Source: Chloroflexota bacterium
Lineage (GTDB): Bacteria > Chloroflexota > Anaerolineae > Anaerolineales > Anaerolineaceae
NCBI GenBank assembly: GCA_021825925.1
Contig: JAKAFP010000001.1
Location: 434,001 to 498,000 of the forward strand
Direction: 5' to 3'
DNA: 64,000 bases
Under the pieces are notes generated by a model. The model did no database searches. It was not told where the DNA came from and saw only the letters and a program-made list of their open reading frames with translations. A program made the translations under genes and the position numbers. Positions 55,818-63,757 of the stretch are shown one piece after another; the stretch's first letter is position 1, and each line of letters starts with the position of its first letter.

Positions 55818-56951
55818 ATGAGCAGATTTTTTGAGGGGATTCGGTTCATTTTCCGCGACCTGCAGAGTGATGGATGGCGTTCAGCCATCACCGTGATTAA
55901 TCTGGTCATTTTTATCAGTTGTTATTTTTGCCTGGCTTCGATGGCAGAAGCTGGCTATAAATTTGGCAACCAACAACGGGACCCCGACGAACTGATGATG
56001 ATCACGCATAACGTTTTTGATTTGAGCGACAGCCTGATATCGGAGGCTGATTTTGAACCCATTCGTGAGCTTATTCCATCCCAGGTGAAAAGTGTTTCAC
56101 CATTGATCTTGAAACACTTGAATATCAACGGCTATTTTCTCCAGGTGAGGGCAGCTCCATTAACCGATTTTGAGTCCGTTCACCATCTTTCACTGCTTGA
56201 AGGCGCCTGGCCGGCCGGCAAGAACCAGGTGGTTATCGGTGAAGGAGCCCGCGCTCTGACCCATTGGAGCATCGGTGAGTCCATCCGTATCTATGGGGTG
56301 GATTTCACCATAACCGGACTGGTCCATTCCACTGGCACCAAATTTGGTTCGGTATGGATGAGCCTTGAGGATGCCGAGCAATTGTTTAATACCCACGGGA
56401 TGTTTCAATTTGCCTGGATCGTCCTAACTCCTGGTACGGATCCTGATGCCGTCATCAGCCAATTGAACGGCGATCCCCGATTGACCGGAAGGTTCGATGT
56501 TTATTATGCCGATCAGCTTTATCAGCAGTACACCAGTGCCTTAAATGACGTCAGGGATATCAGTTTGGTGCTGGTGATTCTCGCATTATTGAGTGTGATG
56601 TTTGGCGTTTATGGTTCCACTTATCTCACCTTGACAGAACGCAAACGTGAGTTGACCATCCTTCGATCTGTGGGATTCACGTCGAGAACCATTCGGGTGG
56701 TGCTCTCGTTGAGGACGGTCATTCAAGTCATCCTGGCTTATCTTTTCAGTTGGGTGATCACCACACTGGTCATCCATTGGTTTGAATCCATCAATCCGAT
56801 CATGATCCACTCCATCCCTCTTCCGGTGGTCATCTCCGGAAAGATCCTTTTGGTGGGGGCCGTGCTCTCGATCCTGTTTGCCTGGATCGGTGTTTGGCTT
56901 CCCACCCGACATCTGCAAAAAAGCAGTGTCATCAGCATGATTCAACGGTAG
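55818..56951 (+). CDS. FtsX/MacB-like permease 1
   Basis: The 377-residue protein has one N-terminal helix (AITVINLVIFISCYFCL), an extracytoplasmic MacB-like domain (about 45-240, with VVIGEGARALTHWSIGESI) and three C-terminal helices including LTERKRELTILRSVGFTSR, a typical coupling helix. It forms a heterodimeric mechanotransmission pump with the next gene and the LolD-like ATPase. Substrates could be lipoproteins, antibiotics or peptides. The two lipoprotein genes downstream are possible partners. Confidence 0.88.
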   Translation: MSRFFEGIRFIFRDLQSDGWRSAITVINLVIFISCYFCLASMAEAGYKFGNQQRDPDELMMITHNVFDLSDSLISEADFEPIRELIPSQVKSVSPLILKHLNINGYFLQVRAAPLTDFESVHHLSLLEGAWPAGKNQVVIGEGARALTHWSIGESIRIYGVDFTITGLVHSTGTKFGSVWMSLEDAEQLFNTHGMFQFAWIVLTPGTDPDAVISQLNGDPRLTGRFDVYYADQLYQQYTSALNDVRDISLVLVILALLSVMFGVYGSTYLTLTERKRELTILRSVGFTSRTIRVVLSLRTVIQVILAYLFSWVITTLVIHWFESINPIMIHSIPLPVVISGKILLVGAVLSILFAWIGVWLPTRHLQKSSVISMIQR

Positions 56952-56956
56952 AGAAT

Positions 56957-58054
56957 ATGGCTGCAATATTTATGCTGGCAATGAAAGACATGCTTAAAAA
57001 ATGGAACCTGGCCTTGATCATGGCTTTGCTGTTCAGTTTAACCTTCGCAAGTTTTCTTTCAATAATTGCTTATAAAAACAGCCTGACGGATGCCTACGAT
57101 CACCTTTCTCAAAACTGGCTGGTAGTGGCCAAGAGCGATGGGGTGGGTGAAATTCATGGCAGCCGTTTAAGTCCTGAAGTGGGCAAAATGCTGGTTGCGA
57201 ATGGTTATGCTCATCCGATCCCTGAGATCCATCAGGTGGTTGGTACATCCCTTGCCACTGGCATGTTGATGAGGGGAATTTCTCTCGAAGATTACAACAC
57301 GGTGAGCGATTATTCAATGATCTCTGGTTCAGCTTTGGCGGTCAACGATCCAAACCGATTGGCCATGGTAGGGATAACCCTGGCCGAGATAGAGAAGATC
57401 ACCGCGGGCGATACCATCCGCATCAGGGGCCGTGATTTTAAGGTAAAAGGGGTTTTCAGGACCGGCACCTATCAAGACAACGAGGTATGGATCTCTTTGG
57501 CCGATGCCCAAAAATTATTGAATTACGGTGAAGACGTTTCAATTTATATCATCCCCGATGGAAGACTTTATCAAGAAGGGCAAACCATTGCGGATGGTAT
57601 CTCGGTCAGTCGCAAGGGCGAGACCGGCAGCATGCTGGGCGGTGAAATATCTTCCTTTTATAACTACATGGGGATGGTGGCCATTTTCGCTGGGGTTGCC
57701 ACCATCTTCACGCTGGCCAACCTTTTATGGCGACTGGCCTGGCTGCACCGGCACGAATTTGGCATCATCCGTACACTTGGTTTTGGCAGGCGTGCGCTGC
57801 TCTACTATCTTTTTATCCAGGCATTCTTGATCCTGGTGGTTGGATTCGTGCTCGGTTCCATTTTGGCAGTGACGGTGATCTTTGCCCGCGCCCAGCAGTT
57901 AACCGCTTTTGGGTTGGGACTTTCGCCGGTGCTTAATTTCCAGACGATTTCAATGGCTTTGGGGGTATCAATGCTTATCCTGTTTATCGGTATTGCTTTT
58001 CCGGCCATCCGTATTAATCGAATGAGTATTCCCAATTTACTAGGGAGAGAATGA
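56957..58054 (+). CDS. FtsX/MacB-like permease 2
   Basis: The 365-residue protein starts at ATG 56957, five bases after the previous stop; a longer frame would overlap the upstream gene and lacks a ribosome-binding site. It has an N-terminal helix (WNLALIMALLFSLTFASFL), an extracytoplasmic domain with ITAGDTIRIRGRDFKVKGVF, and three C-terminal helices, with WLHRHEFGIIRTLGFGRR as the coupling helix. It is the partner of permease 1. The two share topology, but their sequences are clearly diverged. Confidence 0.88.
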   Translation: MAAIFMLAMKDMLKKWNLALIMALLFSLTFASFLSIIAYKNSLTDAYDHLSQNWLVVAKSDGVGEIHGSRLSPEVGKMLVANGYAHPIPEIHQVVGTSLATGMLMRGISLEDYNTVSDYSMISGSALAVNDPNRLAMVGITLAEIEKITAGDTIRIRGRDFKVKGVFRTGTYQDNEVWISLADAQKLLNYGEDVSIYIIPDGRLYQEGQTIADGISVSRKGETGSMLGGEISSFYNYMGMVAIFAGVATIFTLANLLWRLAWLHRHEFGIIRTLGFGRRALLYYLFIQAFLILVVGFVLGSILAVTVIFARAQQLTAFGLGLSPVLNFQTISMALGVSMLILFIGIAFPAIRINRMSIPNLLGRE

Positions 58055-58078
58055 TCAATCTTTTAAGAGAGGTGAAAA

Positions 58079-58888
58079 ATGAGTAGACCAAAATTAATTA
58101 AGGTGATGTTCATCCTCATGACAGTCTTCATTGTCACAGCTTGTAATCTTCCCATCCATCTTGGCGATAACAAAGTCGGCGGAGATTCGGATGATGCCGC
58201 CCAGGCGACCGATGCTCCTGCCCAGGGAATATTCAACAATGAAGTTGATCCGAACCCGGTCGGTTTGCAGGAAGGTCTGGGCAGCCTGGACTCGTATAAT
58301 TTGACGCTTTATGTCTATTCTGATGATTCTACTGGTGCCCTGACAGAAATCACTGAAACCATTGACCGCTCCGTGGTGGACAAAAACCAGCACACTATTA
58401 CGGTTCAACGTTCTTTTGACCCCGAGAATGACGAAACGGAAAACAGTTCGACTGAAGAGAGCTACATGATCGGAAACGCCACATGTACCGGGAGCGGTGA
58501 AGAATGGACCTATGATGAGATGACTGCCCAGGAAAAAGAGATGCTCTACGTTTACAAGGGCATGATTGATGTACTTCCTTTGATCAATGATCCGCAATTT
58601 GTGGGTGAAGAAACCGTGAATGGCATTGAGACCAATCATTTCACCTTCAAAGTGGCCGGTATAGGCGACACTTCCGGGTCAGTAGCCACCGTCAACCAGG
58701 GCGACTATTGGCTGGCCAAAGATGGCAACTATATTGTCAATTATCACTTGAAACTACAAGTCCAATCAGCGGCGGAAGGTACCTCTGAGGCAGAGACTTC
58801 CAATATTGAAATGGCAATTGACTTGAAAAATATCAATGTTCCATTGACTTTCACCATGCCGGAATTGTGTGTTCCTGACAGTGAATGA
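58079..58888 (+). CDS. Lipoprotein of unknown function after the FtsX-type transporter
   Basis: The 269-residue precursor has a lipobox ending at Cys22 (FIVTAC) followed by an Asp/Ala/Gly-rich linker. The rest looks beta-rich, with a GNATCTGSGEEWTYDEM segment and a late CVPDSE. The pattern of long strands around a single helical stretch is reminiscent of LolA/LppX-like lipid carriers, but I cannot assign it firmly. It begins 24 bases after permease 2 and is probably cotranscribed with it. Confidence 0.7.
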   Translation: MSRPKLIKVMFILMTVFIVTACNLPIHLGDNKVGGDSDDAAQATDAPAQGIFNNEVDPNPVGLQEGLGSLDSYNLTLYVYSDDSTGALTEITETIDRSVVDKNQHTITVQRSFDPENDETENSSTEESYMIGNATCTGSGEEWTYDEMTAQEKEMLYVYKGMIDVLPLINDPQFVGEETVNGIETNHFTFKVAGIGDTSGSVATVNQGDYWLAKDGNYIVNYHLKLQVQSAAEGTSEAETSNIEMAIDLKNINVPLTFTMPELCVPDSE

Positions 58889-58921
58889 CCTCGAAAAGGA
58901 TTGTGAAGACTCCAAATTACC

Positions 58922-58950
58922 TTGTATGGGCGTTCCAAATTTGGTATAGT
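58922..58950 (+). promoter_or_regulatory. Promoter of the NBR1-Ig lipoprotein gene
   Basis: TTGTAT (58922-58927) and TATAGT (58945-58950) are 17 bases apart, with a TGG extended -10. Confidence 0.6.
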
Positions 58951-59025
58951 CACTTTTATGAGAACTTATGTTTCTCAATTTTGAAAAAGTAACTGATTCG
59001 ACCAGAAGGTAATCTTGGGAGAAAA

Positions 59026-59976
59026 ATGAAAAAACAAATGATGAGCTTAAAAACATGGCTGGTTCTTGCCATCTGTCTTGGATTGTCTGCCTGTAATTTG
59101 CCAACCGGCAACTCAACCGCATCGGATATTACCAATCAGCAAACGAGCGTGGCGCTGACCGTTGCTGTTTTGCAGACACAGATATCCATCACGGAAACAC
59201 CATCCGTTCCTCAGATCGCTACCAATACCCCTGGAGCGGAATTGCCTACTTCCACATTAACTGCGACCGCGACTGTTCAGCCACCCACGCCGACCATTAC
59301 CTTTACCCCTGCGCCTACCTTCCGCATCAGTAAAGTAACAGATGTTAATTTTCCGGATGATACGCTGGTCAAACCGAATACCGAGTTTACCAAAACCTGG
59401 CGTATCACCAACGGCGGTACCGGCACCTGGACGCCGGGGTTTAAACTGGTTTTTGTCAGCGGTGATGCCATGGGCGGACCGGCTTCTGTGGCAATCGGGC
59501 AAACCGTCCTGCCAGGCAACAGCCTGGATGTGTCTGTGAAATTGAAATCGCCGGGAACCACCAAGACCTATCAGGGCAAGTGGATGCTGCAAACCGACAC
59601 CGGCACCACCTTCGGGTTGGGTGCCAATGCAGATGGTGCTTTCTGGGTTAAGATCAAAGTGGATCAACCCCTTGCGGTGACGGCAGCTACGATCTCTGTG
59701 GCGCCTGCCGCTTACACCGGTGTTTGCCCTGGGGCATTAGCCATCACAGCATCCGTAACGGCCAACACCTCTGGCAAGATCACTTATTATTTCATTACCT
59801 CACTGGGCAACTCAGGCACTTTGGATCTGACCTTTGATGCGGCGGGCGCCAAAACCACGCCGGTGTTTACCCTGCCGGTTTTAATCACCGGGCCGGTGAC
59901 CATCTCGTTTTACAATGATTACCCCAACCACCAGGAATTTGGAGCGGTAACCATCCCGGTCACCTGCACACCGTAA
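59026..59976 (+). CDS. Lipoprotein with NBR1-type Ig (FW) domain
   Basis: The 316-residue precursor has a lipobox ending at Cys23 (GLSAC), then a Thr/Pro-rich stalk (about 30-100). A four-tryptophan FW domain follows at about 103-208: TKTWRITNGGTGTWTPGF, VKLKSPGTTKTYQGKWMLQT and ADGAFWVKI. A C-terminal Ig-like beta domain covers about 215-316. FW domains in bacteria are common in Chloroflexota surface proteins; a binding partner is not known. Its own promoter lies at 58922, and a terminator follows. Confidence 0.88.
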   Translation: MKKQMMSLKTWLVLAICLGLSACNLPTGNSTASDITNQQTSVALTVAVLQTQISITETPSVPQIATNTPGAELPTSTLTATATVQPPTPTITFTPAPTFRISKVTDVNFPDDTLVKPNTEFTKTWRITNGGTGTWTPGFKLVFVSGDAMGGPASVAIGQTVLPGNSLDVSVKLKSPGTTKTYQGKWMLQTDTGTTFGLGANADGAFWVKIKVDQPLAVTAATISVAPAAYTGVCPGALAITASVTANTSGKITYYFITSLGNSGTLDLTFDAAGAKTTPVFTLPVLITGPVTISFYNDYPNHQEFGAVTIPVTCTP

Positions 59977-59988
59977 TAGCCAATAACC

Positions 59989-60019
59989 TCCGCGAGTAAA
60001 ATATTCGCGGATGTTTTTT
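59989..60019 (+). terminator. Intrinsic terminator after the NBR1-Ig gene
   Basis: TCCGCGA and TCGCGGA pair around nine bases (59989-60011), followed by TGTTTTTT. Confidence 0.85.
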
Positions 60020-60063
60020 ATCGTGATCAGTTTTAGAAAGGTTTAAGCTTGAGGCAAGCCTCA

Positions 60064-60091
60064 TTGACAGAGGCCCCTTTTGGATTATAAT
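60064..60091 (+). promoter_or_regulatory. Consensus promoter of tRNA-Lys
   Basis: TTGACA (60064-60069) and TATAAT (60086-60091) are 16 bases apart. Both hexamers match the sigma-70 consensus exactly. Confidence 0.8.
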
Positions 60092-60112
60092 AACGGACGA
60101 ACATTTGACCAC

Positions 60113-60184
60113 GGTCCACTAGCTCAATGGTAGAGCAACTGACTCTTAATCAGCAGGTTCAGGGTTCGAGCCCCTGGTGGATCA
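60113..60184 (+). tRNA. tRNA-Lys (anticodon CTT)
   Basis: The cloverleaf is complete: acceptor GGTCCAC/GTGGATC (one G-T pair), D stem GCTC/GAGC, anticodon loop CTCTTAA with CTT at 60145-60147, T arm CAGGG-TTCGAGC-CCCTG and discriminator A. The first anticodon-stem pair is a mismatch. CCA is not encoded. Confidence 0.94.
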
Positions 60185-60196
60185 CAATTCTCATGA

Positions 60197-60219
60197 AGAA
60201 CCCATATGGGTTCTTTTTT
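60197..60219 (+). terminator. Terminator of tRNA-Lys
   Basis: AAGAACCCATATGGGTTCTT is a perfect 20-base palindrome (60197-60216) ending in a run of T bases, 12 bases after the tRNA. Confidence 0.85.
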
Positions 60220-60227
60220 GGTTAATT

Positions 60228-60272
60228 AGGTTCAGGGCAACCAGGGGGTGTGATATCCGAGCCCCTGGTGGA
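60228..60272 (+). repeat. Degenerate partial copy of the tRNA-Lys 3' end
   Basis: AGGTTCAGGG (60228-60237) and CGAGCCCCTGGTGGA (60258-60272) repeat the T arm and 3' acceptor of tRNA-Lys, interrupted by about 20 extra bases. A further AGTTCAGGGCACC lies near 60321. This looks like the remnant of a duplication or integration at the tRNA. No integrase gene is present in the window. Confidence 0.6.
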
Positions 60273-60416
60273 CACCAAATTGAAGGGGGGTCTTGAACCT
60301 CCCCTATTTCATTATAATAAAGTTCAGGGCACCCTAAGGATGTTCTATCGATCGAAATTTGCTTCTTTCGACAGGGGAACGGCCTTAGAAATAAACATCG
60401 GTTCCTTTTTTATCGG

Positions 60417-61315
60417 TTAAACTTTCTGGTTCAGATGGTCGTTCAAGAAGGCAGACATTTTACCCCAGGCATCCATCGCATCTTTGGAAGGCTGCAGTGT
60501 GAACCCGTGCGCTGCGTTTGGATAGTCATAGCATTCTGTTTTTACACCGGCAGAAGTTAACATTTGATAATATTTGAACCCTTCATCATGTAAAGAGTCC
60601 ATACCGGCAAGAATGAAGAGAGCAGGAGGTAACCCTTCAATATCTTCCTTTTTTGCATAAACCGGTGAAACATATGGATCCCTGGCTTTATCAGGTTCGA
60701 CATAACAGGCGTCAAACATCACCGCCATCTTTGGAGGAATGCAGCCTTTAGGTTGGGGTTTGTCATAGGCACTGGTTGCCAAGTCAAGAGGTGGATAATC
60801 CAGAATTTGACAGACGAATTGAAACAAGCCTTCTTTCTTGGCTTTCATGCAGGTAACCGTGCTTAAGTTGCCTCCGGCGCTGTGTCCGCCGATGGCCATT
60901 TTTTGGGGATCAATCCGATACTTTTCGGCATTCTCGTATACCTGTTTAACAACGGCATAGATTTGATTGACACCGGCGGGGAAGGGCTGCTCAGGGGCAG
61001 TGGCATATTCGATACTGATGATCTTGCAACCAACTTGTTTCATGAATTCCAGATTCATTTTCTCATCCATTTCGGCTTTTCCAAGAATAAATCCGCCACC
61101 GTGAAGATCAAAGAACGCTGGTTTTTTTTTGTATTATCAAATCCGTACATCAGAGTTCTGACTCTGCCAAATTCGGTTTCAAAGATTTGTTCCTTTCGCA
61201 GTGATTTCCCCTTTGCGTTTAAGATCAAGTTTTGAAATCCAAGAAAAAGGGAGTATTGTTTTTTCATTTTTCTTGCGTTTTTGATGTTTTCTGCGCGGGT
61301 TAAGAGCTTTGCCAT
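60417..61315 (-). pseudogene. HSL-family alpha/beta hydrolase split by a frameshift at a nine-A tract
   Basis: Two minus-strand frames together encode one esterase of about 300 residues. The N-terminal frame starts at ATG 61315 (AGGTGG upstream) and runs to a run of nine T bases on the + strand at 61122-61130. Adding one base there continues it as PAFFDLHGGGFILGKAEMDE, the oxyanion HGGG motif. The main frame then has GGHSAGGN (nucleophile), AGMDSLHDEG (acid) and AAHGFTLQ (base). The break may be a sequencing error, a real mutation or a slippage switch. It is divergently placed from tetR-controlled palindromes and probably hydrolyses a small ester. Confidence 0.8.
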
Positions 61316-61417
61316 TTTCCACCTCATTTGCTAGATTATTGGATTTTTAGAGATAGAGCAATTTTGTCTTATTGATAACACCCAAAAAGACGACGACATT
61401 ATTCGCAAAATGCATTC

Positions 61418-61433
61418 ACTGAATATATTCAGT
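61418..61433. promoter_or_regulatory. 16-bp palindromic operator ACTGAATATATTCAGT
   Basis: The palindrome is perfect. It lies about 100 bases upstream of the esterase start, between it and the 3' end of the tetR gene. The same half-site recurs at 62210-62238 on the other side of tetR. Confidence 0.65.
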
Positions 61434-61518
61434 ATAACGAGTGATAAAAAAATGTCAATGTCTCATTTTGAACTATTGTTTTTTGACATTGACAATTAGA
61501 TTCTTAAATAAGGAACGG

Positions 61519-62106
61519 CTATCCAGATTTGAAAACGCACAAGATTTGTTTGATATCCGCAAGTAAAACTGCTTTAAGGTCATATTCTCCATCATGAAGG
61601 CACCAATCAAAGACCACGCCGCGTACAAAGATGAATATGAAATCCATGATTTCTTCGGCACTTTTTTCTGTTGAAATCTCATTGTTGGCTTGTCCCTCAA
61701 GGATCAATGTCTTCAAACATACCCAAAGGTACCGGTCCTTCTTAATAAACAATTTGTTCTTGGTGGTGTAGAGTTGTTTAATAAAGTCTATTCCCTGGTC
61801 AATAATGAATTCTGCATAATACCCAAAAAAAGCGTTGATCTTTTCAATCGAAGTCCCTGAAAGCTGATTGAGCACTTCGTTTTCAAAGTATTCATCAATT
61901 TGTTTGAAAATTTCATAGATCACATCTGATTTGGAATCGAAATGGTGATAAAAGGCACCCACGGATACGCCAGCTTTTTTGCTGATGTTTTCGATGGTGA
62001 CACTGTCAAACCCTTGTTCACGGATCAGTTCAATCGCCACATCAAAAATCCGTTTACGTGTATTGATGGATTGCAGGGTTCTCTGGGTTACTTTTTCTTT
62101 GACCAT
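61519..62106 (-). CDS. TetR-family regulator flanked by its probable operators
   Basis: The protein has about 195 residues. The N-terminal helix-turn-helix reads RKRIFDVAIELIREQGFDSV, then ENISKKAGVSVGAFYHHFDS. I place the start at ATG 62106 with AAGG upstream; GTG 62127 is an alternative. Palindromes of the same sequence lie on both sides, one before the esterase and one between this gene and the divergent FAD dehydrogenase. It should repress all three transcripts until a ligand binds. Confidence 0.9.
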   Translation of the reverse strand: MVKEKVTQRTLQSINTRKRIFDVAIELIREQGFDSVTIENISKKAGVSVGAFYHHFDSKSDVIYEIFKQIDEYFENEVLNQLSGTSIEKINAFFGYYAEFIIDQGIDFIKQLYTTKNKLFIKKDRYLWVCLKTLILEGQANNEISTEKSAEEIMDFIFIFVRGVVFDWCLHDGEYDLKAVLLADIKQILCVFKSG

Positions 62107-62209
62107 ATGCTTATACCTTCTTGTCACTCATAATTCTACATGAGACACCCGTATTGTTCAAAGACAAATCCAAAATCAGTATTATTGACAAAGTAATAAA
62201 TATCATTAT

Positions 62210-62238
62210 ACTGAATATATTCACTGAATGTATTCGGT
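62210..62238. promoter_or_regulatory. Two overlapping TetR-type operators between tetR and the dehydrogenase gene
   Basis: ACTGAATATATTCACT (62210-62225) and ACTGAATGTATTCGGT (62223-62238) share three bases. Both match the perfect palindrome at 61418 with one to three differences. They lie about 105 bases before tetR and 31 bases before the dehydrogenase start. Confidence 0.65.
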
Positions 62239-62269
62239 TTGTATATCATGTTTTGGAGGAGCGATAAAG

Positions 62270-63742
62270 ATGATCTCCATCAAGGATGGGCTTGTTGAAA
62301 TTGTCGGACAAGACAATGTTTTGGATACGCCTGATGTGCTCAAGTTATTCAGCCGTGATCGAAGTTTTTGTAAAGAACTGACTCCGCGGTTGGTGGTTAA
62401 AGTTAAGAATGCTGATGAAGTTCAGCGAGTGGTTCAGTTGGCCAATCAAACCAAGACACCCTTGATCCCCATTAGTTCAGGCCCCCCTCATTTTAAGGGT
62501 GATACTGTCCCCAGCGTTCCAGGAGCTGTCATTGTTGATTTGAGCGGTATGAAAAAGATCATTAACATCAATCGTGTTCATCGCATGGCTGTGATCGAAC
62601 CAGGTGTGACCTATGCGGAACTTCAAGCCGAGTTGGCAAAAAACGGATTGACACTTCCGACTTCGATGTCACCCCGACCAACAAAATCCGTGCTGACCAG
62701 CCTGCTCGAAACAGAACCGCGGTTAAATTCGCTGCATCAATGGTGTTTCCTTGATCCTCTACGCTGTGTTGAAGTAACCTGGGGTGACGGCAACAGGATG
62801 TACACCGGTGAAGCTGGCGGCAGCGTGATGGATCTGGAAAAGCAATGGACACAAGAAAAATGGCAGATCGAACCCACCGGTCCCATGATGCTGGATTATT
62901 ACCGCATGCTCACTGGCGCTCAAGGCACGATGGGTATTGTGACCTGGGCTTCGGTAAAATGTGAACTCCTGCCGCAGATCCACAACATGTATGTTGTACC
63001 CGCTAAAAAGCTTGAAGACTTGATTGATTTTTCTTATCGCATTATTCATCACAGATTCAGCGATGAATTCTTCTTGATGAATGGCAGTTATTTGGCTTCG
63101 TTATTGGGCAATTCCGCTGATCAGATTACCGTCTTAAAAACAAAGCTTCCCGAATGGATGGCAGTTGTCGGAATTGCCGGCCGCGAATTGTTGCCCCAGG
63201 AGCGAGTTGCTGCACAAGAAGCGGATATCGCCGACATGGCGAAAGAATTCGGCTTGACTTTCTCTTCTGATGTGGCAGGGATTGCCGGACAGGAGATTTT
63301 GGCGGCCGTTCAAAATCCAGCTGAAAGTGGCGTTTGGAAGGGGACTTACAAGGGAGCCTTCCAGGATATTTTCTTCACCACAACCCTTGATAAAACGCCT
63401 TTCTTTATTGATGAAATGGTTTCAGAAGCAGCCAAGGCGGGTTACCCAATTGAGGATATTGGTATTTATCTTCAACCGCAAAATATGGGCACATCCTATC
63501 ATTGTGAATTCACCCTGCCTTATGACAATAAAAACGTTATAGAAAATAAACGCATGAGATCCCTGTTTGAGAAGGCAAGTATTGCGCTTTCTTCAAAAGG
63601 TGCCTATTTCCTGCGCCCATATGGAATCTGGTCAAGACTGCAGTTGAACCGTGACGCGCAATCCACCGCGGTATTAAAAGACCTGAAAGCAATTTTTGAT
63701 CCAAACGGGATCATGAACCCCGGCAAGCTCAGCAACTACTAA
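62270..63742 (+). CDS. FAD-binding dehydrogenase (GlcD/lactate-dehydrogenase type)
   Basis: The 490-residue flavoprotein starts at ATG 62270, eight bases after GGAGGAG; the upstream ATG at 62228 overlaps the operators. It has the FAD_binding_4 pattern: FCKELTPRLVVKVKNADEVQ, VDLSGMKKIININRVHRMAV, IEPGVTYAELQAEL, GAQGTMGIVTWASVK, and the C-terminal FDPNGIMNPGKL. Family members oxidise 2-hydroxy acids or similar compounds. The next gene encodes a cysteine-rich Fe-S protein, so electrons probably pass through it to the respiratory chain or another carrier. Confidence 0.9.
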   Translation: MISIKDGLVEIVGQDNVLDTPDVLKLFSRDRSFCKELTPRLVVKVKNADEVQRVVQLANQTKTPLIPISSGPPHFKGDTVPSVPGAVIVDLSGMKKIININRVHRMAVIEPGVTYAELQAELAKNGLTLPTSMSPRPTKSVLTSLLETEPRLNSLHQWCFLDPLRCVEVTWGDGNRMYTGEAGGSVMDLEKQWTQEKWQIEPTGPMMLDYYRMLTGAQGTMGIVTWASVKCELLPQIHNMYVVPAKKLEDLIDFSYRIIHHRFSDEFFLMNGSYLASLLGNSADQITVLKTKLPEWMAVVGIAGRELLPQERVAAQEADIADMAKEFGLTFSSDVAGIAGQEILAAVQNPAESGVWKGTYKGAFQDIFFTTTLDKTPFFIDEMVSEAAKAGYPIEDIGIYLQPQNMGTSYHCEFTLPYDNKNVIENKRMRSLFEKASIALSSKGAYFLRPYGIWSRLQLNRDAQSTAVLKDLKAIFDPNGIMNPGKLSNY

Positions 63743-63757
63743 ACTCTGGAGGACGAG

